Below, piece after piece: positions 8,663-16,318 of a DNA stretch of 37,935 nt (positions are counted from its first letter, which is position 1; every line of letters starts with the position of its first letter). The notes under the pieces are model-generated. The model was not told where the DNA came from. It was given only the letters and a program-made list of their open reading frames with translations, and made no database searches. A program made the position numbers and the translations under genes. Origin of the DNA: Comamonas badia DSM 17552 (GTDB lineage: Bacteria > Pseudomonadota > Gammaproteobacteria > Burkholderiales > Burkholderiaceae_C); contig NZ_AXVM01000012.1 of assembly GCF_000484635.1 (NCBI RefSeq), positions 1 through 37,935 of the forward strand, in the 5' to 3' direction.

Positions 8663-9706
8663 TCACTGCCGGTGGTACCACAGGCAGCCATCGCCCCCCG
8701 GATTCGATTGCACCTCGCCACGCGCCACCAGGTAATTGAGGTGAGCCAGACTCTCGCCCGTGGCCAGGCTCATGAGCATCTGATCCGACGTGATCGGCCG
8801 GGCGAACAGCGCCGGGAAGACATCCACCACCCGCTTCGGCTCATGCAGCGCGGCGCGCAGGCGATCGAGCGATTCATGGTGGCTGCGCCGCAGCTGCGCC
8901 AGCCGCGCGTGCAGACCGTGAAACAGCCGGTTGTGCGCCGGCAGCACCAGGACATCATCATGCAGCTGCTGCTGCAGCTTGTCGATCGAATCCAGCCAAT
9001 CGCCCAGGGGATCGGCTTCGGGTTCGGTTGGAAAAACCGACACATTGGACGAAATGCCGGCAATCACCTGATCGCCCGAAATCAGCAGCTGGCGTTCTGG
9101 GCTGTACAGGCACGCATGCTCGGGCGAATGCCCCCGGCCCACCACCACGCGCCAATCGATGCTGCCGATGCGGATGCTCTCGCCATCGGTCAGGCGCCGG
9201 AAGCTGTCCGGCATGGCGTAAATCATCTTGCCGAAGCCGCCAAAACGCGCGCGGTAGGTCTCGATGGCGTCCTCGGTCCATCCGGCCCGGCGGTAGAACT
9301 GGATCGCGTCCTCCGGCGCCTCGCGCCCGGTGTCCGCAGCCAGGGCGCGGCAGGTCAGGTATTCCAGCCGGCTGATCCACAGGCGGCAGCCGAACTTGCG
9401 CGTGAGCCAGCCCGCCATGCCGATGTGGTCCGGATGCATGTGGGTAACGATGACGCGCTTGACCGGGCCGGCCAGGGTGCCCGCGAACAGCGTGCGCCAG
9501 GCATCGACGGTGACGGTGGACCAGATGCCGGTATCCACCAGCGTCCAGCCATCGCCATCGCGCAAGGCCCAGAGATTGATGTGGTTGAGCGAAAACGGCA
9601 GCGGCATGCGGATCCAGTAAACACCATCGGCCACCTCCTTGGCCTCGCCGCTGGCAGGCGCTTCACCGCAGGGGAAGTCCAGCCCTTGCGCATCGTGTTT
9701 GTCCAT
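8663..9706 (-). CDS. MBL-fold metallo-hydrolase
   Basis: A 347-residue metallo-beta-lactamase-fold enzyme. The metal-binding motif HMHPDH is at 89-94, with later ligands in GRGHSPEH, ISGDQVI and LPAHN, so both zinc sites look complete. The long C-terminal region (about residue 240 on) resembles the helical substrate-binding part of glyoxalase II or lactonase-like family members that act on thioesters or lactones. The start is uncertain: ATG 9706 is used here, while ATG 9751, 15 codons earlier, has GGAG at a good distance. Any start further upstream would run antisense through the glycine riboswitch and is rejected. It is separated by 160 bp from the operon downstream on the same strand; the substrate is unknown. 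Confidence 0.82.
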   Translation of the reverse strand: MDKHDAQGLDFPCGEAPASGEAKEVADGVYWIRMPLPFSLNHINLWALRDGDGWTLVDTGIWSTVTVDAWRTLFAGTLAGPVKRVIVTHMHPDHIGMAGWLTRKFGCRLWISRLEYLTCRALAADTGREAPEDAIQFYRRAGWTEDAIETYRARFGGFGKMIYAMPDSFRRLTDGESIRIGSIDWRVVVGRGHSPEHACLYSPERQLLISGDQVIAGISSNVSVFPTEPEADPLGDWLDSIDKLQQQLHDDVLVLPAHNRLFHGLHARLAQLRRSHHESLDRLRAALHEPKRVVDVFPALFARPITSDQMLMSLATGESLAHLNYLVARGEVQSNPGGDGCLWYHRQ

Positions 9707-9806
9707 GGATTGCTTTCTGCCTTTGATCAACGGGCTGTGATTGTGCGCCATGGCCACGGCTCCTGGGCGGCTTCCGGCGCCCATGCGCCAAGGCCCAAAA
9801 TCCACG

Positions 9807-9812
9807 TAGAAT
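9807..9812 (+). promoter_or_regulatory. Likely -10 element of the gcv operon
   Basis: TAGAAT matches the -10 consensus at five of six positions and lies about 10 nt before the first riboswitch aptamer, as expected for a riboswitch at the very start of the transcript. No convincing -35 is seen, so the promoter may need an activator. The rest of 9707-9806 holds nothing else recognisable. Confidence 0.45.
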
Positions 9813-9818
9813 CCGCCG

Positions 9819-10028
9819 CTGTCAGGAGAGAGTGCCGCCGCAAGGCCGGCGCCGCCGAAGGCGCCAGGCTTCACGCTCAAACGCTCAGGCAAAAGGACTG
9901 GCAAGTGCCCCGGCAACGGCGCACCCACCCTGCTGGAGAGAGAAGCCCGCAGCCACCGCGCGGCAGGCTTCCACCGAAGGAGCAAGCGCGGCATCGCCCG
10001 CGTGAATCTCTCAGGTAAAGCGGACAGC
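9819..10028 (+). promoter_or_regulatory. Tandem glycine riboswitch
   Basis: Two glycine aptamers in series. Aptamer I (about 9819-9904) contains GGAGAGAGTGCC, CCGAAGGCGCCAGG and CTCAGGCAAAAGGACTGGC. Aptamer II (about 9932-10028) contains GGAGAGAGAAGCC, CCACCGAAGGAGCAAG and CTCTCAGGTAAAGCGGACAG. These are the conserved cores of the family. It sits between the -10 at 9807 and gcvT and is followed by a terminator hairpin, consistent with glycine-dependent control of glycine cleavage, usually switching expression on when glycine is in excess. Confidence 0.95.
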
Positions 10029-10031
10029 CGG

Positions 10032-10065
10032 GCATGCCCACACCCCGTGGTGTGCCATGCTTTTT
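10032..10065 (+). terminator. Riboswitch expression-platform terminator before gcvT
   Basis: GCATG pairs with CATGC and CACACC with GGTGTG around a CCGT loop, with a small internal mismatch, followed directly by TTTTT. It starts a few bases after aptamer II, so glycine binding could decide whether it forms. The 3' arm contains an ATG (10057) in the gcvT frame that should not be taken as the start. Confidence 0.75.
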
Positions 10066-10083
10066 CCTTCAAGGAGTCCGCGC

Positions 10084-11211
10084 TTGTCCGATACCGCCCT
10101 GCTCACCACCCCACTGGCCGCGCTGCACCAGGAACTCGGCGCGCGCATGGTGCCCTTTGCCGGTTACAGCATGCCGGTGCAATACCCCGCAGGCCTGATG
10201 GCCGAACACCTGCATGTGCGCGCGCACGCGGGGCTGTTCGACGTCTCGCACATGGGCCAGCTGACCCTCTCCGGGCCCGATGCCGCTGCCGCGCTGGAGA
10301 GCCTGATGCCCGTCGATGTGGCAGGCCTTGCCGTCGGCAAGCAGCGCTACGGCCTGCTGCTGAACGAGGCGGGCGGCATCATCGACGACCTGATGTTCTT
10401 CCGCCAGCAAGAGCAGCGCTTCTTCGTGATCGTCAACGGCGCCTGCAAGGTGGGCGACATCGCCCATATGCGCGAGCGCATCGGTGCGCGCTGCGCAATC
10501 GAAACCATGCCCGATCACGGCCTGCTGGCGCTGCAGGGGCCGCAGGCGGCCACCGCGCTGCAGCGCGTGGTGCCGGGCGTGCAGGCGCTGGTTTTCATGA
10601 GCGGCGCGCACTTCCACTGGCAAGGCGCGGAACTCTTCATCACGCGCAGCGGCTATACCGGAGAGGACGGCTTTGAAATCTCCGTTCCCGGCAACCAGAC
10701 CGAGGCGCTGGCCCGTGCGCTGCTGGCCGAGCCCGAGGTCCAGCCCATAGGCCTGGGCGCGCGCAACTCGCTGCGCCTGGAAGCGGGGCTGTGCCTGTAC
10801 GGCAACGACATCGACACCAGCACCACCCCGCCCGAGGCGGCGCTGAACTGGGCGATCCAGAAGGTGCGGCGCACCGGCGGCGAGCGTGCAGGCGGCTTTC
10901 CGGGTGCCGAAAAAATCCTGGCGCAGATCGCCGACCCGGCCCAGCTCACGCGCAAGCGCGTGGGCCTGGTCGCGCTGGAGCGCGTGCCAGTGCGCGAGCA
11001 CACCGAGCTGCAGGAGCTGGACGGCAAACCCGCAGGCACCGTCACCAGCGGTCTGCTCGCGCCCACGCTGGGCAAGCCGATCGCGCTCGGCTACCTGCCG
11101 CCGGCCCTGGCCGCCGTGGGCACCAAGGTCAATGCCATGGTGCGCGGCAAGGCCGTGTCCATGGAAGTCGCCGCCACCCCCTTCCTGCCGCCGCGCTACC
11201 ACCGCGGCTGA
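10084..11211 (+). CDS. gcvT: Glycine cleavage system T protein (aminomethyltransferase)
   Basis: Transfers the aminomethyl carbon from the lipoyl arm of H protein to tetrahydrofolate, giving 5,10-methylene-THF and ammonia. 375 residues, the usual length. Recognisable segments are MVPFAGYSMPVQY, LFDVSHMGQ, and LQGPQA. The start is TTG at 10084: AAGGAG lies at 10071-10076, 7 nt upstream, whereas the earlier in-frame ATG (10057) is inside the terminator stem and has no ribosome binding site. First gene of the gcvTHP operon and directly controlled by the riboswitch; a repeat-bearing spacer of 141 bp separates it from gcvH. Confidence 0.95.
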   Translation: MSDTALLTTPLAALHQELGARMVPFAGYSMPVQYPAGLMAEHLHVRAHAGLFDVSHMGQLTLSGPDAAAALESLMPVDVAGLAVGKQRYGLLLNEAGGIIDDLMFFRQQEQRFFVIVNGACKVGDIAHMRERIGARCAIETMPDHGLLALQGPQAATALQRVVPGVQALVFMSGAHFHWQGAELFITRSGYTGEDGFEISVPGNQTEALARALLAEPEVQPIGLGARNSLRLEAGLCLYGNDIDTSTTPPEAALNWAIQKVRRTGGERAGGFPGAEKILAQIADPAQLTRKRVGLVALERVPVREHTELQELDGKPAGTVTSGLLAPTLGKPIALGYLPPALAAVGTKVNAMVRGKAVSMEVAATPFLPPRYHRG

Positions 11212-11228
11212 TTCCCTGCCCTTATTCC

Positions 11229-11327
11229 AATTCCATATCATTCGAGTACGCGAAGGCGAAGCGAAGACAGTGCTGTAGCACGGCGAGCGAAGCCGACAAA
11301 GTAATCGATTGATCTGGAAATGGAATT
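11229..11327. repeat. 99-bp MITE-like inverted-repeat element between gcvT and gcvH
   Basis: The spacer is bounded by AATTCCAT (11229-11236) and ATGGAATT (11320-11327). Inside these, CCATATCATTCGAGTAC (11233-11249) pairs with GTAATCGATTGATCTGG (11301-11317) at 14 of 17 positions. The centre contains GTGCT-GT-AGCAC and several GCGAAG units. No coding capacity. This looks like a small non-autonomous element or an RNA hairpin in the operon transcript; its family is unknown to me. Confidence 0.5.
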
Positions 11328-11352
11328 ACCTTCTCTTCAACGGAGCCCCGCC

Positions 11353-11724
11353 ATGAGCATCAAGTTTTCGCAAGACCACGAGTGGGTCGATTCCTCCAAC
11401 CCCGCAGCCACCTCCGTCGGCATCACCGCCCACGCGCAGGATGCGTTGGGCGACGTGGTGTTCGTCGACCTGCCCGAAGTGGGCAAGACCTATGCCGCAG
11501 GCGACGTGGCCGGTGTGGTCGAGTCGGTCAAGGCCGCGTCCGACGTGTACATGCCGGTCTCGGGCGAGGTCGTGGAAGTGAACGAAGCCCTGCGCGCCGA
11601 TCCGTCGCTCGCCAACAGCGACCCCATGGGCGCAGGCTGGTTCTTCAAGGTCAAGCTGAGCAACGCGGCTGAAGTGGACGCGCTGATGACGGAAGCGGCC
11701 TACAACGACTTCACCAAGGCGTGA
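11353..11724 (+). CDS. gcvH: Glycine cleavage system H protein (lipoyl carrier)
   Basis: Small lipoylated carrier, 123 residues, that shuttles the aminomethyl group from P to T protein. The lipoylation site is Lys60 in ESVKAAS, within the expected hybrid motif, and the C-terminus (AYNDFTKA) is typical. ATG 11353 has GGAG 7 nt upstream. It lies between gcvT and gcvP in the same operon and so is expected to be under the glycine riboswitch, with the caveat that repeats in both spacers could change mRNA stability or attenuate transcription. Confidence 0.95.
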   Translation: MSIKFSQDHEWVDSSNPAATSVGITAHAQDALGDVVFVDLPEVGKTYAAGDVAGVVESVKAASDVYMPVSGEVVEVNEALRADPSLANSDPMGAGWFFKVKLSNAAEVDALMTEAAYNDFTKA

Positions 11725-11730
11725 CGAGAG

Positions 11731-11786
11731 GTTGAGCGTTCAGCGTTGGGCGTTGGGCGTTTTGCATCCCACGCTGAACGCTCAAC
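11731..11786. repeat. Perfect 16-bp inverted repeat between gcvH and gcvP
   Basis: GTTGAGCGTTCAGCGT (11731-11746) and its exact reverse complement (11771-11786) flank a 24-nt loop with repeated GCGTTGGGC units. It begins 6 nt after the gcvH stop. No T-run follows on the plus strand, so it is more likely a dispersed palindromic repeat or mRNA-stabilising hairpin than an intrinsic terminator. Confidence 0.6.
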
Positions 11787-11803
11787 GCCGAACACCCAAC
11801 CAA

Positions 11804-11855
11804 AAACAATAGCTTGCTGCACTTGACTGGCGCGGCTTTCGAACATATTTGATCT
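11804..11855 (+). repeat. Small dispersed repeat, copy D (upstream of gcvP)
   Basis: ATAGC, then a 27-nt interval containing CTGCACTTGACTGGCGCGGC, then a degenerate end (GAACATATTTGATC). The spacing matches copies A, B, C and E, but the 3' end is diverged. It fills the space normally used for the gcvP ribosome binding site. Confidence 0.4.
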
Positions 11856-11863
11856 ATATTTCC

Positions 11864-14746
11864 ATGTCCGCCCTGTCCCTGTCCGCTCTGGAAAACGCCA
11901 GCGAATTCCACGCCCGCCACATCGGCATCGACGCTGCCGACGAAGCCCACATGCTCTCCGTCGTGGGAGCGGCGTCGCGCCAGGCGCTGGTGGCCTCCAT
12001 CGTGCCGCAGTCCATCGCGCGCGCCAGCGCCATGCAACTGCCCCCGGCCTGTACCGAGGCCGAGGCGCTGGCCGAACTCAAGGCGATTGCGAGCAAGAAC
12101 CGGGTGATGAAGAGCTTCATCGGGCAGGGCTACCACGGCACGCACACGCCGGGTGTGATCCTGCGCAACGTGCTGGAGAACCCTGCCTGGTACACCGCCT
12201 ACACGCCCTACCAGGCCGAGATCTCCCAGGGCCGCATGGAGGCGCTGGTCAACTTCCAGACCATGGTGACCGATCTGACCGGCATGGACATCGCCAACGC
12301 CTCCATGCTGGACGAAGCCACCGCCGCCGCCGAGGCCATGACGCTGGCCAGGCGCAGCGTGAAGGCCAAGGGCAACACCATCGTGGTGTTTGACGACGTG
12401 CATCCGCAAACCGTGGAGGTACTGCGCACCCGCGCCGAACCCATGGGCTTCACCGTGCGCCTCGCGCAATCGGCCGATGACTGGCACGCCGCGCTGGCGG
12501 GTGACGACTACTTCGCCGCGCTGATGCAGTACCCGGTCAGCAGCGGCTGGGTGATGGACTGGACAGCGGAAATCGCCAAGATTCACGCCAAGGGCGCCGC
12601 CGCCATCGTCGCGGCCGACCTGCTGGCGCTCACGCTGCTCAAGTCGCCCGGCGAGATGGGCGCAGACATCGTCATCGGCACCACCCAGCGTTTTGGCATG
12701 CCCATGGGCGCGGGCGGCCCGCACGCGGGCTACATGGCCTGCAAGGATGGCTTCAAGCGCAGCCTGCCCGGGCGCCTGGTGGGCGTGAGTGTGGACGTGC
12801 ACGGCGCGCCCGCCTACCGCCTGGCGCTGCAGACGCGCGAGCAGCACATCCGCCGCGAAAAAGCCACCAGCAACATCTGCACCGCGCAGGTGCTGCCCGC
12901 GGTGATCGCCAGCATGTACGCGGTCTACCACGGCCCCGAGGGCCTCACGCGCATCGCCCAGCGCGTGGCGCGCTACACCGCCATCCTGGTGGCGGGCCTG
13001 AAAGAAATGGGCTTGAAGCTGGTGAACCAGAGCGCCTTCGATACCCAGGCGGTGGACATGGGCAGCCGCGCAGCCGCGCAGGCTGTGCTGGCACGCGCCG
13101 TGGCCGCGGGTGCCAATCTGCGCGACTATGGTGATGCCCGTGTGGGCGTGTCTCTGGACGAAACCACGGCACGCGCCGATCTGGAATTGCTGTGGAAGGT
13201 GTTTGCGCCCAACGCCACGCAGCCCAGTGTGCAGGCGCTGGAAAACACCCCCAGCCTGATCCCCGCAGCGCTCGCGCGCACCGGCAGCTTCCTCACGCAC
13301 CCGGTGTTCAACACCCACCATTCCGAAACGGCCATGCTGCGCTACATCCGCATGCTGTCGGACAAGGACCTGGCGCTGGACCGCAGCATGATCCCACTGG
13401 GCAGTTGCACCATGAAGCTCAACGCCACCAGCGAGATGATCCCCATCACCTGGCCGGAGTTTGCGCACATCCATCCCTTTGCCCCCGCCGATCAACTCGC
13501 GGGTTACGCCGAGCTGGACCGCCTGCTGCAAGACTGGCTCTGCCAGGCCACCGGCTACGCGGGCGTGAGCCTGCAGCCCAACGCGGGTTCACAAGGCGAA
13601 TACGCCGGGCTGCTCGCCATCAAGGCCTGGCATGAAGCGCAAGGCAACGCACACCGCACCATCTGCCTGATCCCCTCCAGCGCCCATGGCACCAATCCGG
13701 CCAGCGCACAGATGGCGGGCATGCAGGTGGTGGTGACCAAGTGCGACGACAACGGCAACGTGGACATGCAGGATTTGCAGGCGCAGTGCGAAAAGCACAG
13801 CGCCAACCTCGCCTGCGTGATGATCACCTACCCCAGCACGCACGGCGTGTTTGAAACCCAGGTCAAAGAACTCTGCCAGATCGTGCACCGCCACGGCGGG
13901 CGTGTGTACGTGGACGGCGCCAACATGAATGCCCTGGTCGGCGTGGCCGCGCCCGGCGAATTCGGCGGCGACGTGAGTCACCTGAACCTGCACAAGACCT
14001 TCTGCATCCCCCACGGCGGCGGCGGCCCGGGCGTCGGCCCGGTCTGCGTGGTGCAAGACCTGGTGCCCTTTCTGCCGGGCCATCGCACGGCGGGCATCAC
14101 TAGCAAAGTAGGAGCTGTCAGCGCAGCACCATTGGGCAATGCAGCCGTATTGCCCATCAGCTGGATGTACATCCGCATGATGGGTGCCGACGGCCTCACC
14201 GCGGCCACCGAAGCCGCCATCCTCAACGCCAACTACATCAGCAAGCGCCTGGCCCAGCATTACCCCACGCTCTACGCATCCGCCAACGGCCACGTGGCGC
14301 ACGAATGCATCCTGGATCTGCGCCAGCTGAAGGAAAGCAGCGGCGTGATGGCCGAGGACGTGGCCAAGCGGCTGATCGACTACGGCTTTCACGCCCCCAC
14401 CTTGAGCTTCCCGGTCGCCAATACGCTGATGGTCGAGCCCACCGAGAGCGAAGACCTGGCCGAGATCGAGCGCTTCATCGCCGCGATGGTCGCCATCCGC
14501 GAGGAGATCCGCCAGATCGAAAACGGCACCTGGCCGCAGGACGACAACCCGCTCAAGAACGCCCCGCACACCGCAGAAACCCTGCTGGCTGCCGACTGGG
14601 CCCATCCCTACTCGCGCGAAGCCGCTGCCTTCCCGGTGGCGGGCCTGCGCAAGACCAAATACTGGGCGCCCGTGGGCCGCGTGGACAACGTCTATGGCGA
14701 CCGCAACCTGTTCTGCAGCTGCGTGCCCATCGAGGAGCCGGCGTGA
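11864..14746 (+). CDS. gcvP: Glycine dehydrogenase (decarboxylating), P protein
   Basis: PLP enzyme that decarboxylates glycine and loads the aminomethyl group on H protein. 960 residues, the fused single-chain form. The N-terminal FHARHIG segment, [10 protein letters not shown], the central [12 protein letters not shown] motif, and the PLP lysine (Lys711) in [17 protein letters not shown] are all present. ATG 11864 is used; there is no good Shine-Dalgarno in front because a dispersed repeat occupies the site. An in-frame TTG at 11849 is an alternative. Last gene of the glycine cleavage operon; the L protein is not encoded here. Confidence 0.95.
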   Translation: MSALSLSALENASEFHARHIGIDAADEAHMLSVVGAASRQALVASIVPQSIARASAMQLPPACTEAEALAELKAIASKNRVMKSFIGQGYHGTHTPGVILRNVLENPAWYTAYTPYQAEISQGRMEALVNFQTMVTDLTGMDIANASMLDEATAAAEAMTLARRSVKAKGNTIVVFDDVHPQTVEVLRTRAEPMGFTVRLAQSADDWHAALAGDDYFAALMQYPVSSGWVMDWTAEIAKIHAKGAAAIVAADLLALTLLKSPGEMGADIVIGTTQRFGMPMGAGGPHAGYMACKDGFKRSLPGRLVGVSVDVHGAPAYRLALQTREQHIRREKATSNICTAQVLPAVIASMYAVYHGPEGLTRIAQRVARYTAILVAGLKEMGLKLVNQSAFDTQAVDMGSRAAAQAVLARAVAAGANLRDYGDARVGVSLDETTARADLELLWKVFAPNATQPSVQALENTPSLIPAALARTGSFLTHPVFNTHHSETAMLRYIRMLSDKDLALDRSMIPLGSCTMKLNATSEMIPITWPEFAHIHPFAPADQLAGYAELDRLLQDWLCQATGYAGVSLQPNAGSQGEYAGLLAIKAWHEAQGNAHRTICLIPSSAHGTNPASAQMAGMQVVVTKCDDNGNVDMQDLQAQCEKHSANLACVMITYPSTHGVFETQVKELCQIVHRHGGRVYVDGANMNALVGVAAPGEFGGDVSHLNLHKTFCIPHGGGGPGVGPVCVVQDLVPFLPGHRTAGITSKVGAVSAAPLGNAAVLPISWMYIRMMGADGLTAATEAAILNANYISKRLAQHYPTLYASANGHVAHECILDLRQLKESSGVMAEDVAKRLIDYGFHAPTLSFPVANTLMVEPTESEDLAEIERFIAAMVAIREEIRQIENGTWPQDDNPLKNAPHTAETLLAADWAHPYSREAAAFPVAGLRKTKYWAPVGRVDNVYGDRNLFCSCVPIEEPA

Positions 14747-14771
14747 CGCCCTCGCGCACCGAGAAACCACG

Positions 14772-15755
14772 ATGCCGCCCGGCGAAAGCCTGAACCCCGC
14801 AAAGCTGGCCGTCCTCATCGACGCCGACAACACCAGCGCCGCATGCGCGCAGGATTTGCTGGAGGAAATCGCCAAATACGGCATTGCCAGCGTCAAGCGC
14901 ATCTATGGCGACTGGAGCAGCCCCCTGCTCAGCGGCTGGCGCAGCATTCTGCTCAAGCACGCGCTCGTGCCGATCCAGCAATTCGCCTATACCAAGGGCA
15001 AAGACGCCACCGACATGGGCTTGATCATCGATGCCATGGACCTGCTCTACAGCGGCCACTTCGACGGCTTCTGCCTGGTCTCCAGCGACAGCGACTTCAC
15101 GCCGCTGGCCTCGCGCATCCGGGCATCGGGGCGGGTGGTTTACGGATTCGGCCGAACCAAGACGCCCGAAGCCTTCCGGCAAGCCTGCGACCGGTTCTTC
15201 TACATCGAAAACCTTGGCGAAGGCGCGCAAGGCAAGGGCGAAGCGGATGCCGCGTCCGCCACTGCTCCCAGCAGCCCACCCGACCTTGCCAGGCCAGTTG
15301 CCAAGCCAAGGCAGATGGATACCGCCATCAAGAACCTGCTGAAAAAATCGATCAAGGACGCGACCGACGAAGCCACCGGCTGGGCCTTCGTAGGCAAGAT
15401 CGGCAACGTCATCAGCGAAACGCGGCCGGACTTCGATTCGCGCACTTACGGCTACGCCAAGCTTTCCGGCATGCTGCGCGACCTGAGGGGCCTGCAGTTT
15501 CGCACCGACGAAGTCAACCGCATGTATTGCCGCAAGGTGCCCTTCGGCGATCTCATCAAGCTGCTCGACGAAGCCTTCAACAGGTTCAAGAGTGCCAAGG
15601 GCTGGGCCAGCCTCGACGTGGTCGGCAAATACGTGAAGCCGCGCTGGAACTGGCAGGAGTACGGGTTTGAGAGTTTTTCCGAATTGCTGGGCAAGGTCGA
15701 TCACGTTGAAATCAGCAGCGAGGGCATGCGCATGCAGTCGCCCATTGCGCCATAG
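14772..15755 (+). CDS. NYN-domain protein with two C-terminal LOTUS/OST-HTH-like domains
   Basis: 327 residues. The N-terminal NYN (PIN-like) nuclease domain spans about 10-147, with the acidic residues expected at the active site visible: Asp17 and Asp19 in LIDADN, Asp81 in KDATDMGL, Asp106 and Asp108 in SSDSDF. A low-complexity linker (about 150-180) follows. Residues 183-250 form a LOTUS-type winged helix (GWAFVGKIGNVIS, YGYAKLSGML), and 255-318 look like a second copy (VPFGDLIKLLDE, WASLDVVGKYVKP, YGFESFSELL). It is probably an RNA-binding ribonuclease acting in the cytoplasm; the RNA target is unknown. It starts 25 nt after gcvP and may be read through from the gcv operon. Confidence 0.82.
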   Translation: MPPGESLNPAKLAVLIDADNTSAACAQDLLEEIAKYGIASVKRIYGDWSSPLLSGWRSILLKHALVPIQQFAYTKGKDATDMGLIIDAMDLLYSGHFDGFCLVSSDSDFTPLASRIRASGRVVYGFGRTKTPEAFRQACDRFFYIENLGEGAQGKGEADAASATAPSSPPDLARPVAKPRQMDTAIKNLLKKSIKDATDEATGWAFVGKIGNVISETRPDFDSRTYGYAKLSGMLRDLRGLQFRTDEVNRMYCRKVPFGDLIKLLDEAFNRFKSAKGWASLDVVGKYVKPRWNWQEYGFESFSELLGKVDHVEISSEGMRMQSPIAP

Positions 15756-15873
15756 CACCGGTTTCCGCCTGCATCCGCCAAGTCCTTCGCCGGATGTCCC
15801 TATCATTTCTGCTGCCGCACATCCCCGAGCGATGTGCAGGACTGGTTCTACTCCCCTTTTTTCAAGAACACCC

Positions 15874-16278
15874 ATGCGCCCTGTTTCCGCTCTGCTCGCC
15901 AGCCTGCTGGCACTATCCGCCACGGCTGCTCCGCACGCCGCCCCGGTCACCACCGGCAGCGGTCTGGTCTACGAGTCCATCACCGAAGGCCAGGGCGACG
16001 CACCCAAAGCCGGCGACACCGTCCAGGTGCACTACAAGGGCATGTTCGCCGACGGCAAGGTCTTTGACAGTTCCCATCAGCGCGGTGAACCCACGGAATT
16101 CCCGCTGAACCGCGTCATCCCCTGCTGGACCGAGGGGCTGCAGAAAATGAAGGTGGGCGGCAAGGCCAGGCTCACCTGCCCGCCCGCGATCGCCTACGGC
16201 GCACGCGGCGCGGGTGGCGTGATCCCGCCCAACGCCACGCTGACCTTTGAAGTGGAACTACTGGCCGTCAAGCGCTGA
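15874..16278 (+). CDS. FKBP-type peptidyl-prolyl isomerase, exported
   Basis: 134 residues: a signal peptide of about 22 residues (MRPVSALLASLLALSATAAP) and one FKBP domain. Typical FKBP elements are seen: VQVHYKGMFADGKVFDSS, FPLNRVIPCWTEGLQKMKVGGKARL, PPAIAYGARG, and IPPNATLTFEVELL. It should catalyse cis-trans isomerisation of prolyl bonds in the periplasm. The upstream spacer (15756-15873) holds a perfect 6-bp hairpin, GCACAT at 15817-15822 with ATGTGC at 15831-15836, but no clear promoter or strong ribosome binding site. Confidence 0.92.
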   Translation: MRPVSALLASLLALSATAAPHAAPVTTGSGLVYESITEGQGDAPKAGDTVQVHYKGMFADGKVFDSSHQRGEPTEFPLNRVIPCWTEGLQKMKVGGKARLTCPPAIAYGARGAGGVIPPNATLTFEVELLAVKR

Positions 16279-16318
16279 CGGCTGGCGCCTACACTGGCGC
16301 CACTGCCCATCGACAGCC

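Noticed and set aside
9707-10072. N-terminal extension of the MBL-fold gene
   Set aside because: It would translate the reverse complement of the glycine riboswitch; the conserved protein begins near 9706 or 9751.
11711-13531. Minus-strand frame of 606 codons opposite gcvP
   Set aside because: Antisense shadow; it begins inside gcvP and runs through the inter-gcv palindrome. Composition is not protein-like.
14100-14150. Apparent sixth copy of the AGC-N27 repeat inside gcvP
   Set aside because: The encoded [19 protein letters not shown] is a conserved GcvP segment, so the similarity is probably chance.
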